Origin: Ruminococcus sp.
GTDB taxonomy: Bacteria > Bacillota > Clostridia > Oscillospirales > Ruminococcaceae
Reading direction: 5' to 3'
NCBI GenBank assembly: GCA_029063695.1
Contig: JAIDNR010000208.1
Span: 1 to 5,049, forward strand
DNA: 5,049 bases
Shown: piece after piece, positions 5,025 to 5,049 of the stretch
Layout: each line of letters begins with the position of its first letter
Position numbering within the stretch: the first letter of the stretch is position 1
Made by a program: the position numbers and the translations under genes
The notes under the pieces: model-generated
What the model saw: only the letters and a program-made list of their open reading frames with translations
Databases searched by the model: none
What the model was told of the DNA's origin: nothing

Positions 5025-5049
5025 GGGTGGGATGTTTTTTGGCGGTTAC
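5025..5049 (-). repeat. IS66 right terminal inverted repeat (IRR)
   Basis: GGGTGGGATG to GGCGGTTAC is the inverted partner of 2452-2476 (24/25). The last base of the repeat is the last base of the window, so flanking DNA is absent. Confidence 0.95.

Larger units (their letters stand above)
2452..5049 (+). mobile_element. complete IS66-family insertion sequence, 2598 bp
   Basis: The element is bounded by 25-bp inverted repeats (2452-2476 and 5025-5049, 24/25 identical) starting with the GTAA typical of IS66. It encodes the standard trio tnpA-tnpB-tnpC on one strand. Length and gene order match the IS679-like branch of the family. All three frames are open and the DDE residues are present, so it looks intact and fairly recent beside the decayed DNA to its left. 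IS66 elements normally make 8-bp target duplications: the left copy would be TTTTCTCT (2444-2451). The right copy would begin just past the end of the window and cannot be checked. No passenger gene is present. Confidence 0.95.

Noticed and set aside
1..5049. CRISPR array, tRNA or rRNA gene, toxin-antitoxin or other defence system
   Set aside because: No regularly spaced direct repeats, cloverleaf-like sequence or recognisable small-gene pair was seen on either strand.

Overview
The window looks like a layered mobile-element landscape from a low-GC Gram-positive bacterium, most likely a gut or rumen Clostridia (Lachnospiraceae/Oscillospiraceae-like). This is inferred from AT-rich DNA, strong AGGAG/GGAGG ribosome-binding sites, a GTG start placed by such a site, and the style of the IS66 and IS630 proteins. 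No rRNA, tRNA or housekeeping gene is present to fix the taxonomy.

Layout. Bases 2-409 are the 3' end of a gene entering from the left, probably a class I SAM-dependent methyltransferase. Bases 410-601 are intergenic with one imperfect hairpin. Bases ~602-1925 are a dead IS630-family element: its transposase (629-1913) can be followed nearly end to end but carries several frameshifts, premature stops and lost catalytic residues. A 160-bp MITE-like element (1621-1780) with 28-bp terminal inverted repeats and a TAA target duplication sits inside that transposase. Removing it with one TAA copy rejoins the transposase reading frame. Bases 1926-2451 hold no convincing gene, but contain a 101-bp unit bounded by a perfect 17-bp inverted repeat (2006-2106), a perfect 9-bp hairpin (2287-2312) and an 8-bp-stem hairpin (2421-2450).

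Bases 2452-5049 are a complete, apparently intact IS66-family insertion sequence of 2598 bp. It has 25-bp terminal inverted repeats (24/25 identical, starting GTAA) and the genes tnpA, tnpB and tnpC. tnpA and tnpB overlap by an ATGA and are probably translationally coupled. tnpC, the DDE transposase, lies 132 bp further on, behind a strong intrinsic-terminator hairpin whose 3' arm overlaps a good extended -10 promoter. This suggests tnpC is transcribed separately from tnpAB. A second terminator lies between tnpC and the right repeat. The window ends exactly on the last base of the IS, so the right-hand target duplication cannot be seen.

No new defence or metabolic system was found. The points most worth a second look are the frame-restoring nested MITE, the uncharacterised 101-bp inverted-repeat unit, the terminator/promoter overlap inside the IS66, and IS66 insertion directly against a stem-loop.
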